The notes under the pieces are model-generated. The model was not told where the DNA came from. It saw only the letters and a list, made by a program, of their open reading frames with translations, and searched no databases. A stretch of DNA of 64,000 nucleotides. Source: Rotaria sordida (taxonomy: Eukaryota; Rotifera; Eurotatoria; Philodinida; Philodinidae). The position numbers were made by a program, and so were the translations under genes. Location of the stretch: the NCBI GenBank assembly GCA_905250125.1, contig CAJNOL010000084.1, positions 38,086 to 102,085 on the forward strand, given 5' to 3'. Below, piece after piece: positions 27,109 through 37,559 of this stretch; the stretch's first letter is position 1, and every line of letters starts with the position of its first letter.

Positions 27109-27688
27109 TTAAACAGATGATTGACGATAATTTTTTGTTTGTAAAACTTTTACACCACACATTGTGCAGATACCCAATTTATAAGCACAACCTAAACAAA
27201 AAACAAAAATTAATCAAGGAAAATTAATAGAATTAAAGACAAACCTTGACAATAAGTACTTCCTGGTTGATGAATTGTACCTTTACAAACTTTACATTTA
27301 CTAAATTTTGTTGTATATGGACTGTATCTTAAATAAAAATAAAAATAAATCTTATTCAATTTAAAAAAAACAACTTAAAGAACAAACCGAGTCGATTTTC
27401 CGGATAATAATTTATTTTCATTTAATTTTCTACCACCACTTTCTACAAAAGAAATATTAAAATAAAAATAAAGAAGAAGAAATAAATCTACAATTCATAC
27501 CAACTGTATTACGAGAACCACCTATAAAGAATAAATTTATTTTCAAAAAAATTCTTTAAAATATATAAACATACTTTTCCATACTTCTTGTGTTGCAACA
27601 GTACCTATTTTTTTCTTACCTAAAATAAATCATTGTTTTCTTTTTATTTTTAATTTTATCTAAAAAACTTACAATTATCACAAACCAT
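27109..27688 (-). CDS. CRIPT: CRIPT (cysteine-rich PDZ-binding protein)
   Basis: Small zinc-binding protein linked to PSD-95 PDZ domains and, in eukaryotes generally, to the minor spliceosome. Six tiny exons (the first is 27688-27673, only 16 bp) encode about 100 aa, the usual family length. Conserved features: MVCDNCKKKIGTV start, GGRKLNENKLLSGKSTRYSPY, the cysteine pairs CKVC and CQGC, the HQPGSTYCQGCAYKLGICTMCG block, and the C-terminal NYRQSSV ending that matches the PDZ-ligand tail. A pyrimidine-rich TTGTTCTAG lies 31 nt upstream of the ATG. It starts 81 bp after the PPIL3 stop in the same orientation. Confidence 0.93.
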
Positions 27689-27719
27689 AATGATTTATTT
27701 ATTTTTTTATTATTATTAT

Positions 27720-27734
27720 CTAGAACAAAAGAAA
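27720..27734 (-). promoter_or_regulatory. Putative trans-splice acceptor of CRIPT
   Basis: TTTCTTTTGTTCTAG, 31 nt before the CRIPT ATG and about 36 nt after the PPIL3 stop. Confidence 0.45.
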
Positions 27735-27769
27735 TACATATATATATATATTTATATTGATAAATCTTT

Positions 27770-28431
27770 CTAATCAGCTAATGGATTCGCATGTATAGTA
27801 ACACGTTCTATCCGAACATCGGTTTCTGGCCGATAATTTTTTTCATTAACTGGTAATTTTTCTAATTCATCAAGTGTTTCAAAGCCATCAATAACTTTAC
27901 CAAATACAGTATATTTTCCATCAAGATTTGATTGTTTTCCATATGTAATAAAAAATTGTGAACCATTTGTATTTGCACCTCGACTTGCCATAGAAACAAT
28001 ACCACGTTGACTATGCTAAATAAATTTTTATTAAATGTAAACAAAAAATTGGAAATGAAATAAGAATTAAAATTTTACTTTTAAATTTTGATTGATTTCA
28101 TCCTAAGTAGAGAAAAATTGGTAGATAAATAAAAAAAAAATTACAAATTAATAATATTTACTGGAAAATATTCACCCCAAATACTTTGACCACATTTACC
28201 CGTTCCAGATGGATCACCAGTTTGAATCATATAACCTTTAACATTTCGATGAAAAAGACAATTATCATAATAATTACTTGCACATAAAGCTAGGAAATTC
28301 TAAATTTATTTTAATATAATAAGATATTTTGTTTATTTATTTGAATGACTTACTTCACATGCTTTTGGACATTGATCACAATAAAGTTCAATTTTAATAT
28401 CACCTAAATCAGTATGTAAGGTAACTGACAT
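27770..28431 (-). CDS. PPIL3: PPIL3-type peptidyl-prolyl cis-trans isomerase (cyclophilin)
   Basis: Spliceosome-associated cyclophilin. Exons 28431-28354, 28299-28162, 28102-28079 (a 24-bp microexon) and 28015-27770 give 161 aa, the same length as human PPIL3. Conserved core: [80 protein letters not shown] and the IHANP C-terminus. Active-site FHRN and QFFIT are intact. One local change: the usual MANN reads MASR before GANTNGSQ. The ATG is immediately preceded by TTTCTTGCTTTGTAG, a textbook 3' splice site with no leader. It lies 146 bp after the upstream transporter's stop. Confidence 0.94.
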
Positions 28432-28448
28432 CTACAAAGCAAGAAAAT
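28432..28448 (-). promoter_or_regulatory. Putative spliced-leader trans-splice acceptor of PPIL3
   Basis: TTTCTTGCTTTGTAG abuts the PPIL3 ATG, leaving no 5' UTR. The upstream gene's stop is 146 bp away. Confidence 0.5.
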
Positions 28449-28577
28449 CAAGAATCATAAAATAATCTTTTAGATTTTAGAGAAAACAAAACGAATTTCT
28501 GTATGCTCATCATCTAGCGTGAATAGACCAAAAAAAAAAACACTATTTTACAACAATTTTACATCATATTCTATTGT

Positions 28578-31500
28578 TCATGTTAATTCGGGATCTGTAT
28601 TAATAGATATTGCATTATGTTCCATTTCATCTTTTTTCTGTCGACGATATTCACAGTGAAAAAATGAAATAAAACAAATAACAAGAATAACCGAAATTAC
28701 AGCCAAGATATACACAGGAACTAAAACAAAAACAAAAAAAAAGTTTGAAAAATCTTCAAATAAAATATATATTCAAATACTAGAATAATCTCGAATATCA
28801 TTAAGTTTCATATCTTCAGCTTCACATTGTTGAATACTCATTTGATGAGCCGATGGTGAACGTGTAAAGCTTGGTAAAATAATAATAGCAATAATGCTTC
28901 CCAATTGACTAAATAAAATTAAAATCTTTTATTTATACAAATATTAACAATAGATTTCCTTATGGCTTACCTAGCAACCAAAAAAATACCCGAAACAGTA
29001 GCTTCTGGTACTGGATGAGTTCTAAAATAATTGATAACTATATCATTTCATAAAAGTCAAAATATAGATACACCTACGTTTCAATACTTAGATCCAGACT
29101 TAATGGAAGTACCGGTGCATTAGTTAAACCAGCTATTGCAAAAACAATATAAAGCCCATAAGATTTTACTTCATTGATGATGAACTACTTATCAATAAAA
29201 AATTTTATAAATTAATTTTTAATATTCTCTACGTACCAAACCAATACAAATTAGTGAAATAACTCCAAAAGAATATAAAATCTTTGTTAATTCTTCCAAT
29301 TTTTTTGTTTTATCTGCTATAATTCCCATAACAATACATCCAATAAGACCAAATATAATAAAACAACCAATACATAAACCTACAGCAATATCATTATAAC
29401 CAAATGGACACATTATTTGTTGTAATAATGTTGAAAGTGTATTATTATTTGATAAACCAAATCCGACAGTAAAAAATAAAATTAAATAAGATTTTGATGT
29501 TAAAAGCTGAATATAAAAATCAACAAAAATATTTCATTCTCTTCTTTTTTCTCAATAAAATAAAACAAAACTAAATCATACTTTTTTAAAAACGAATTTA
29601 TATGGACTTTTTACATCAAGTGAAGATAAACATGATGGTGTTGGTGGTTGTGATGATCGAACAGTTAATGATAAAACTGCTGCAAGAAAAGCTGGTATCA
29701 ACGATAGATAAAGCTAAATAAAATCAATTTAAACAAAACAAAAAACACTAAAATTAAAATGGACTACAAAAGTTTAAGACATTTTTTTTTTACTTCGATA
29801 TTTTCTATCAAAAGAAAGCAGATAAAAGACATGGTATATAAAATTACAGTCACGATTCACATAAACCATATACTCTTGATCTAATTGATTGTAACGTGCA
29901 GAAAAAGAACAATTTTTTTTTCTAGTAGGTTAAAATTTAAGATACTTTTAGTATTTTGGTGATTATATCATTATCGAAAATAAAGAGACAATTTTCAAAC
30001 ATATATCATTAGATGCAGAATTGGACGGGCTATATTTTTGTATGAAAAACTTATTAAATTATTACAAGTAATAATTTAAATTTATTAATTACTAATTAGA
30101 AAAGTATTTTGTTAGAAATTTGGATCTTCAAGTATACTGTTAGGAAAAGCATTGACAACTGAATAACACTGTACTTTTATTTTTCAATAATTCTTTATAA
30201 TAGGGTTTGTTTAAATATTGATTAAAATTAAATTAATAATTATAAGAAAAGTGATCTCTAAACATAGACATGAGAACTTTAAAAAATAGTGCATTTTATA
30301 AAGCAGATTTTGTTTACAGTGTTGAAGATCTAAATTTATGAGAAAAAAAAATTTCTCGAGTTAGTAATTAATAGTATTAAATTATTATAACTATAGTCCT
30401 TTGGTTTCAAAGTTAGGTCGACGAATGGTCTGTTTAATCATTTCTCCTGAAATGAATTTTTATTATTTGACCATCATACTTGAATATTTGCTAGAGAACA
30501 TTATAGATTATATAATGGTATTATATGAGAAACAACAGATCATCGAGCTGGATTAAAGAAAAGTTTCAAAGATAATATGTGTGCAAAAAAAATGTGATAT
30601 ATAAAGCCTTTCAAATTTATATATTTCACATAGAAGACAACGAGTTTATACAGAAAAGTAATATTTTGAATATCCATCAAACACTGAAATCATCAAGCTC
30701 ACAAGTGTTGCTTTCGATATTTGTATTTAATAAAAGTGATTCAAAATTATCATGGTCTTCTTTTTTGTCGACTTTTCCATACTTCTTTATATTCTTAATA
30801 TGATCTATAAGTTCCTTAACATCATCACTAGTAAACATTTGGTTTGTAAATCAATCTTCATTTTTATAATTATACGAATAAAAACAATTAATTAAATTGC
30901 TACTGGCAAATAATAGTTAAATATTGAAACAAGAAAAATATAAATACGTAATAGTGATATGGAAAAAAAAGTCAAGATAAGACAAGTATCATGGATGCAT
31001 AAGTCATTACTTCTATTCATTGATAACTGTTGCCTTTGAAAATAAGACTAATTCTAACAGATCGTGGCTTCTATATGACCATAGAGTCATAACACATAAT
31101 GAATAACTTTTACTGAATACAAAAACAAACAGAGAAAAGCAAATAACATCAAAATTTCAATCGAAATTTGAGACCAAAGGACTATAATAATTCTTCAACA
31201 TACTTTTACACTAAAATGTATCCTATTGAATTCTCTATCTAATGATATATTTTTGAAAATTGTCTCTATTTTTGCATAACGATATGATCGCTAAAATACT
31301 AAAAGTATCTTAAACATTTACCTACTAGAGAAAAATCAAAATATCGTTTTTTTTTGTTCTTCATGCTATAACCAATTCGATCTAGAACAGATGATTTATG
31401 TAGATTTTGACTATAACTTTATAGATCAATCAAAATTCTCGTAGAAAACACCGAAGTAAACGATGTTTTAAACTTTTGCAGCTCATTTTAAATAGAAAAT

Positions 31501-32347
31501 ACTCACTAATAAAGGTATTTTATCTTCATGTGAAACAATAATTGGTGGTAGAACAGTTCCAACAAAAACACCAAAAAAATTAGCTAAAAAAAAATAAGAA
31601 GTTTATAAATAATAATTTAAATCTTATAATTTTGGTTTTTTTCTTACCTGCAAAACAAAGACTAGTAGCTAATGTTCGTTGACTTTCTGGAAACCACGAA
31701 AAAGAAAATTTAGCTGGAATAAATAATGTAAATGTTTGTGCAAATGCACAAATAAATTGTCCTATTTTAATTAAAATTATTATTAAAAAAAGAAAATCAC
31801 CGAACTATATGTATGAAAAAAAAAGATTTACTTACCAATAAAAACAATTGAATATCGACTTTTAATTGATACAAATCCCCATGTACTTATGACACGAAAA
31901 CATGCACCAGTTAAATTTAACCAAACACCAGTTAAAATCTTCAAAAAAAAAAAACTCTCACTTTTTATTTTAATTTCTTTTTTGTTTTTAAAGATTTACT
32001 CCAAATCGAATACCAAATCGATCAATAGCCCATGTTGATGGTAATGTAAAAATACTACAAACCACCATAAATATTAATGAAAGCCAATTAATATCTCCAT
32101 ATGAAACATTAAAATAATTTTTTGCTAAATTAGCAATTGAAGCAAAATTAATCCACAACTAAATAAAAGCATACTGCATCAATAAAAACAAAAAAAAAGA
32201 AAACCAAAATCTTACGATAGCATTTGACATATTGGCTAGACATATACATATTAAATAAAGCCATCGTCGTCTGTAGACTTTAAATTCAGTCGGTGTCTCA
32301 CCTATCGTTGGCGAAGGAGAAATTTCATTATCAATAGCGCCGTACAT
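28578..32347 (-). CDS. MFS transporter of the SLC49 (FLVCR-like) family, copy A
   Basis: Twelve-helix major-facilitator carrier; SLC49/FLVCR proteins carry choline, ethanolamine or haem, but the substrate here is unknown. At least ten exons are read, including 32347-32216, 32158-32000, 31938-31836, 31761-31648, 31581-31507, 29713-29582 and 29506-29237, with a stop at 28578-28580. Landmarks: RRRWLYLICICLANMSNA (TM1), NYFNVSYGDINWLSL, STWAIDRFGIRFGV (cytoplasmic A-like motif), GQFICAFAQTF, a SSQPPTPS linker, and MCPFGYNDIAVGLCIG. The ATG follows TTTCTAG with no gap. One intron (29714-31506) is 1.8 kb and contains a large foldback. A paralogue with a similar exon plan lies at 42654-46928. First gene of a five-gene head-to-tail set; divergent from the NMNAT-kinase gene 83 bp away. 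Confidence 0.85.
29764..31481. mobile_element. 1.7-kb foldback inside the copy A transporter intron
   Basis: The outer arm CTACAAAAGTTTAAGACA (about 29764) pairs with TGTTTTAAACTTTTGCAG (about 31460-31481). Further inward, AAGATACTTTTAGTATTTTGG pairs with a block at 31290-31315, and the GTCCTTTGGTTTCAAA region near 30400 pairs with about 31165-31185. Arms are diverged and at least 300-650 bp. The middle (about 30450-31140) is not clearly palindromic and codes for nothing recognisable. Confidence 0.7.
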
Positions 32348-32430
32348 CTAGAAATTGCGCAATCATAATGAAATAATAGTAATAATGTTTTTTTTTTGTT
32401 TTCTGTTTCGCAATTTCATTACTAAAGAAT
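32348..32430. promoter_or_regulatory. 83-bp divergent intergenic region (shared promoter candidate)
   Basis: Only 83 bp separate the start codons of the SLC49-type transporter (minus) and the NMNAT-kinase gene (plus). It contains AT-rich runs and an acceptor-like AG next to each ATG (TTTCTAG on the minus side, ACTAAAG on the plus side). Promoter function is inferred from spacing only. Confidence 0.5.
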
Positions 32431-33915
32431 ATGATCGATACTACTAAACTACTCTTGCCTTTATCAGATACGAAAAAGAATATTGTATTATTACTTAATG
32501 GATGTTTTAATCCAATACATAATAATCATATTCGTTTATTAGAATTAGCACGCGAACATTTAAATTCATTAGATATTTATCATGTTATTGGTGGTTATAT
32601 TTCACCAACTCATGATGATAGTATTCTAAGAAAAATATCTGTTCTTCATACAACATGGCAAAATCGTCTCGAAATATGTTGTTTAGCTGTTCATGATTCA
32701 TCATGGATTATGGTTGATCGATGGCAAATATCTCAAGAGAAAAATCATGGTGCACAACAATCTAAACAACATTTAAGTGATTTTCTAAAGAAAATGTATC
32801 CTTCCATTGAAGTTGTATCCATATGTGGTGGTGATGCATTACCAAAACTGAAATCAACATTTAAAAAAGAACTTGTTATATGTATAATTAATCGACCAAT
32901 AGATGATTTTGATTTTAATCAATGGTTTCAATCATCAACAATAAAACCTTATCATAATAATATTATTGTTCTATATGATAATGAATGTATAAAAAATATA
33001 AGTAGTACTTATATTCGTCAACAAATAAGTAAAAATCTTTATGATACTCTTATTGATATTCTTCATCCATCAGCACTTAATTATCATCATGAACATAATA
33101 TTAATTATCGTCGATCAAATGAAACAATTCTTTGGTCAGATTTTGATGATAATGAAACTATTGAACTTGGTCATGGTCGATGTGCTACTGTTTATGCTAA
33201 ACAATATAAAAAGCAACAAGTTGCTGTTAAAGTTATTCGTGAACGTAAACAATTTGAACATGAATCAAAAATTTTAACATTATTAGTTAATGATTCATCT
33301 TATCATATAAATATAATTCGAATATTTGGAATAGGTGATCAATTTTGTGTTATGGAAAAATGTGATATTGATCTCCTTTCATATATTAAATTAAATCGAA
33401 CATCAATAAATCAAACATTACGAACCATTTTTCCAAATCAACAATGGTTTCAATTAATTGAACAAATGCTTTCCGGTTTTATTCATCTTATTTCACTTGG
33501 AATTCTTCATCGTGATATAAAAACAGATAATATTCTTTTATCAAATATGATTGTTAAAATATCAGATTTTAGTGTATCAATTAATGAAAATTCAATAACA
33601 AAAATGCCATTAAGAGGATCCATACGTCATTATGCACCAGAAGCTATTGAAGATAAAAAAGTTTATACAGAAAAAGCTGATATTTATATGTTTGGATGTT
33701 TACTTTATGAAATAGTTCATGGTGGCGAACGTATTTGGAGTGAAAAATCTACACACGATGTTGTTCAACAACGTTTAAATGGTGAAAAACCAATATTTTC
33801 TGTACAATCTGAACCATGGTATATTGATATAGTTGTACATGATTGTTGGGGAATGGATCCTAATCAACGACCAACATTTGAACAATTACTAGAAAAAACT
33901 CGTTCGAAACAATAA
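32431..33915 (+). CDS. NMN adenylyltransferase-protein kinase fusion
   Basis: One uninterrupted ORF of 494 aa with two domains. Residues 15-215 form a nucleotidyltransferase of the NMNAT type: GCFNPIHNNH at 24-33 (GxFNPxHxxH nucleotide-binding motif), GGYISPTHD, VDRWQ, the GGDALPKL segment and ISSTYIR at 190-196. Residues 235-494 form a protein kinase: glycine loop LGHGRCATVY (246-255), beta-3 lysine K267 in VAVKVI, HRDIKTDN (360-367), DFS at 379-381 in place of DFG, APE at 402-404, DIYMFGCLLYEI, and a TKL-like CWGMDPNQRPTFEQLL end. K267, D362, N367 and D379 are present, so kinase activity is plausible. NMNAT makes NAD from NMN and ATP. I know of no common family with this pairing; bacterial NadR pairs NMNAT with a P-loop ribosylnicotinamide kinase, a different fold. 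Codon use is uniform across the join. Confidence 0.9.
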   Translation: MIDTTKLLLPLSDTKKNIVLLLNGCFNPIHNNHIRLLELAREHLNSLDIYHVIGGYISPTHDDSILRKISVLHTTWQNRLEICCLAVHDSSWIMVDRWQISQEKNHGAQQSKQHLSDFLKKMYPSIEVVSICGGDALPKLKSTFKKELVICIINRPIDDFDFNQWFQSSTIKPYHNNIIVLYDNECIKNISSTYIRQQISKNLYDTLIDILHPSALNYHHEHNINYRRSNETILWSDFDDNETIELGHGRCATVYAKQYKKQQVAVKVIRERKQFEHESKILTLLVNDSSYHINIIRIFGIGDQFCVMEKCDIDLLSYIKLNRTSINQTLRTIFPNQQWFQLIEQMLSGFIHLISLGILHRDIKTDNILLSNMIVKISDFSVSINENSITKMPLRGSIRHYAPEAIEDKKVYTEKADIYMFGCLLYEIVHGGERIWSEKSTHDVVQQRLNGEKPIFSVQSEPWYIDIVVHDCWGMDPNQRPTFEQLLEKTRSKQ

Positions 33916-34857
33916 TAAGAAAAGAATCAGATGAGAGCTATGATGCACCAATGACAGATTATTATATACTAAAAAGACAAATATTTACTGACATCTTTCG
34001 TAAATAACGCATTGCAAATTTTTCTTATTAAAATAAAAATTTCAGTGAAGTTTTTCAGAAGAATTTACATAGGAGATATTATTCAATTCATTAGAAAAAA
34101 AAATTATGTTCGCAATGAAAATAAATAAAAAAATATTCGAGATTATTAACCGTCAATTCCAGTTTCAATATTCATTTACTCAATAAAATTATTCGAAGAT
34201 CTATTGATGAAAACTGAATCAGCAATTCGTCAATAATCTGATATGTTTTTTTTTAAATGTCACATAATGATTTGAAGACAATAATCTTGATTTATCGTTC
34301 ATGCAATGGCGAATTTAGAAGAGAAGGGGGAAGTACCGTGCGCATTTTTCGCATAGCAGGTGGAGCATGTGATCTTCTTGATTGGAAACGGATTTCTTTG
34401 CTCAGAAATTATTGTATATGATGTAGAACTGTATTTTTAAGAAAAAAAAACAGTTTTTTTTTTGTAGGAAAAAATTTTTTCGACGAAAAATGTCTGAGAA
34501 GGCTCTTGCTCTTATTTTTTTTGAGAAAATTTTTTTCTTATATATCATTCGATGCAGTCCAATGCCCTTATTACAAATAGACTATTTTTATCAATTAAAT
34601 ATTTTTCCAAAGCTAGAAAAATACCTAAAAACCTAGGTTTTTTTGAAAACCCATTGTGCAGTTCAGGAATGCTTGAGCTAACAGAAATTAGCGACATTTG
34701 GTAGAAGAACATTCTGACAAAATTTGGAAAAGTTTGGAGACCGAATGTGAGTGAGTTGCTCATTTCATGTGGCTAGCCGTTCGGACGACGCCGTAAGAAA
34801 AAATATATTCTTCTCGCAGAAGTTAGACGTGCAAATTAAAAAATATTTTTTACTATT
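33916..34857. other. Intergenic, nothing recognised
   Basis: AT-rich 3' flank of the NMNAT-kinase gene (AATAAA-type signals near 34030), then anonymous sequence with only short ORFs. No gene identified. Confidence 0.45.
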
Positions 34858-34865
34858 GTATAGAA

Positions 34866-35130
34866 CAGAGATGAGCACAGGACAAGATTTTTCGTCCTGT
34901 CCTGCCCTGTCCTGCTAGCTGGTGCTGTCCTGGCGGGCGGCAGGACAGGACCAAAACCAAAACTGCGTCCTGTCCTGTTTTGTCCTGTTGACAATCTCTG
35001 TCCTGGCGGGCGNNNNNNNNNNTGGCGGGCGGCAGGACAGGACAAAAATCAAAATCGCGTCCTGTCCTGCAGGACAGGACAGGACAGGACACAAGGACAC
35101 CAGGACCGTCCTGTCCTGTGCTCATCTCTG
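34866..35130. mobile_element. hAT-like non-autonomous element with 8-bp target duplication
   Basis: Terminal inverted repeats CAGAGATGAGCACAGGAC at the left and the reverse complement (GTCCTGTGCTCATCTCTG) at the right. Perfect 8-bp direct repeats GTATAGAA flank it at 34858-34865 and 35131-35138. An 8-bp duplication and CAG..CTG ends fit the hAT superfamily. The interior is GC-rich, unlike the surroundings, and consists of tandem GGACA/TGTCC units in both orientations plus GGCGGGCGGCAGG blocks. A 10-N gap interrupts it. ORFs across it are artefacts of the repeat. Confidence 0.82.
35013..35022. other. Assembly gap (10 N) in the GGACA repeat
   Basis: Ten Ns lie between two GGCGGGCG blocks in the palindromic, GC-rich repeat, a structure likely to defeat assembly. 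Confidence 0.95.
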
Positions 35131-35138
35131 GTATAGAA

Positions 35139-36642
35139 CTCGGCTTGGAGATTTAGAAAATGTACTTGATTTGTCTGATATCAATTTTCCTGATGGCATC
35201 ACAAATTTCAGGCTAATTTTTGGACAACTGGTTTTTTAGTTTCTTTGAGGCTTGTAATGAAGTGATTCATACCATTAGATAGATTATATATCGAAGTATA
35301 TTTCCCTATACGTAAATCTTCAAAAAGTGCGATTTTCATCTTTAGCCAAATGTCCGCCTAAATGAACATGGCTGGGAGAAGAACGCTGAGGTGATCCACC
35401 CTTCGTTTCGAACTACTTTTCTGTTTTTCTGAACAGAAAATGCCAAAAAACGAGCTGATACGACCTCTAATTTGATTTGAAAACATGTTTTGTGACTATG
35501 ATCGTTCCCCGTTTAAAAAAATCCTAGATCCGTCACTACTTCCATACATATTTGCTTAATTCTTCGATGGATTTCACAAATATGATATCATACTCTTTCT
35601 AAAGTTTTCTTTTTTTTATTTCCATGATTTTCCAATGAAAATTTTCGATCATTACGAAGACAATTAGCTGTAGATTATTGTGCACAATATGTTTTTGTTC
35701 ACCAGTTTTGAAATTGCAATTTTTTTGAACGAAGATTTTGTTTCATGAGAATATTCTTCTTTGTTAAAATACCAAACGTGATCATTTTTGTTATGCTAAT
35801 ATTTCTAACTTTTGATATACAGCAACAATTTTTTGGTAGTGTGAAAGAAACTTTCAAATAGATGCAATAAATCCAGAACACATGTTTCCCAAGATACATC
35901 CGTTCGTTGTCAACAAGGATAATAACAAGATTTCTTTATTGTTTCTTTTTTTATAACAAAGTTTTTTAAAGCACAGTTTAAAAGAAGTGTTGAAGTATAG
36001 AAGAAGAATTTTTAGAATCTCTATAGAGTTCGACTAGTTCCAAAAATTGCCTGGAACTGCGATTCCGATTCGGTTGCCAAAATATCACACGGAACTTAAA
36101 CCGTTAAATCATCAACTAGATACGAAAATTTTAAATCTTTTTAAACAAATTTTCACTATTGAGCTGTGAAGATTAAAGTCATCACATATTTCAGTGCTTA
36201 AAGACAGATACTGTAGTATTGCCGCTCTCTTCTCATACACCACGACAAGCATACTCTCAATATCAAAGTTCACTACAGGATTAGTATGAAATACAGTTGA
36301 ATTTAAGATAGCTGCCATTTGTTCTTCGTTTATGCTGACTATAATATAAAAGGATTATCATCCTTTATCAATGGCATGCATTAAGAGTAATTAGGAACAC
36401 AAAAAATAAACTCATGTTAGTGAATTCTTTCTTTGAGAATGCTAGCAGTTCTGTCGCATTTCACATGTCCATCTCACACGGATTGTGTTGACAGCTTTTT
36501 TAAAATTGTCTTTAACTAAATTGCACATACACTATCGATAGAAATGAACTGTTTGATAGTGATTCAAACATCATTATGATTGATAATATTATTCAAAATA
36601 GTCAAGAAATATTTCAATATGCCAATATCTGAATATCATGTA
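35139..36642. other. Intergenic, nothing recognised
   Basis: About 1.5 kb of anonymous sequence with only short ORFs (for example 35699-35899 and 36112-36318, minus). No domains, RNA genes or clear repeats. Confidence 0.45.
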
Positions 36643-37251
36643 TTAAATGTTCAATTGTGAATGACATTTATCCCAATAGGTAACGAAATGTTTGACATTA
36701 GCTTTTTGAATATCATTATCAAATGATGCTGGACGCATTTTAATCAATGAATTAATAGTAACTTCAGCTGAACAAGTCCATCGAACAGCTAAATAGCAAG
36801 CAATAAAAATAGCTAAAGTACCTTGACCTCTTATCGATTGAATGAGAACTGGTTCGTCATGATCTCGTGCTGCTAACACAAGATTAATAAAATCAATAAT
36901 CTGTTCAAATGTTGGATAACAAAGTTCAGCTATTGAGAAACACACATGCTTGAATAAACTGCTATTCGGTAGAATATCAGTATCAATATTGACTATTAGA
37001 TGAATTCCATGTGAGCGAAGATATTGCATATGAGGATGATGAAATGGTTGAGCGCTTGCAGCGAGAATATGATCTTCGATCCAAGAAAAATAAGGTGGCA
37101 TTGAATCATGAATTAGATTACAATTTATGTAATTATTCATAGACTCTATTCGATTCACATAGAAAGAACTTTGAATGTTCATAGCAACCGATACAATTTT
37201 TTCTTTCATATTTAATATTTTAATGCTTTTTTCTGTAAAATCTACCGACAA
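36643..37251 (-). CDS. DUSP23-like pseudophosphatase
   Basis: Intact 202-aa ORF. Residues 51-197 follow dual-specificity phosphatase 23 from end to end: PPYFSWIEDHILAASAQP, YLRSHGIHLIVNI, PTFEQIIDFINLVLAARD, the P-loop strand and helix, ACYLA, INSLIKMRPASF and the terminal KHFVTYW. The catalytic signature HCxxGxGRT is altered. At 138-146 it reads QSIRGQGTL, so histidine becomes Q138, the nucleophilic cysteine S139 and the phosphate-binding arginine T145. The usual general-acid aspartate aligns with E109. The scaffold is kept but catalysis should be lost, suggesting a binding role or early decay without frame damage. The start is uncertain: M51 (PPYFSW) would give the length usual for DUSP23, M1 adds a 50-residue extension. 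Confidence 0.78.
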   Translation of the reverse strand: MSVDFTEKSIKILNMKEKIVSVAMNIQSSFYVNRIESMNNYINCNLIHDSMPPYFSWIEDHILAASAQPFHHPHMQYLRSHGIHLIVNIDTDILPNSSLFKHVCFSIAELCYPTFEQIIDFINLVLAARDHDEPVLIQSIRGQGTLAIFIACYLAVRWTCSAEVTINSLIKMRPASFDNDIQKANVKHFVTYWDKCHSQLNI

Positions 37252-37329
37252 AAACTATAGAATAATAAATCCCGAAGCAAGTGGAAAAATGAATCCACGC
37301 TCTCTTCGAATAAATGAGACGTGGCCGGA

Positions 37330-37490
37330 TTCCGTGAACTCTGAACTCCTGGAATTCACGGAATTCAAGGAACTTCTGCAACTCACAGAACTCACAAGAC
37401 CCATGGAACTTACAGAACTCGCGAAACCTTACGAATTCACGGCGTTTACAGAAGTCACAGAACCCTAGGAGCTCACGGAACTCACATAAA
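37330..37490. repeat. Degenerate minisatellite, GAACTCACG/GAATTCACG units
   Basis: Imperfect tandem units of about 9-15 bp built on GAACTCACRG and GAATTCACGG; open frames on both strands are by-products of the periodicity. Related GAATTCACGGAATCC blocks recur at 38268-38284. Confidence 0.75.
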
Positions 37491-37559
37491 ACAACTAACT
37501 TGAGAAACGCGGGGTCTGTGTGGATGTCAGTCGGTTTTGATCTAATCTTTATCTGAACC

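Noticed and set aside
34836..35239. Overlapping ORFs in several frames on both strands
   Set aside because: They are read-through of the GGACA repeat and the N gap inside the hAT-like element, with no coding signal.
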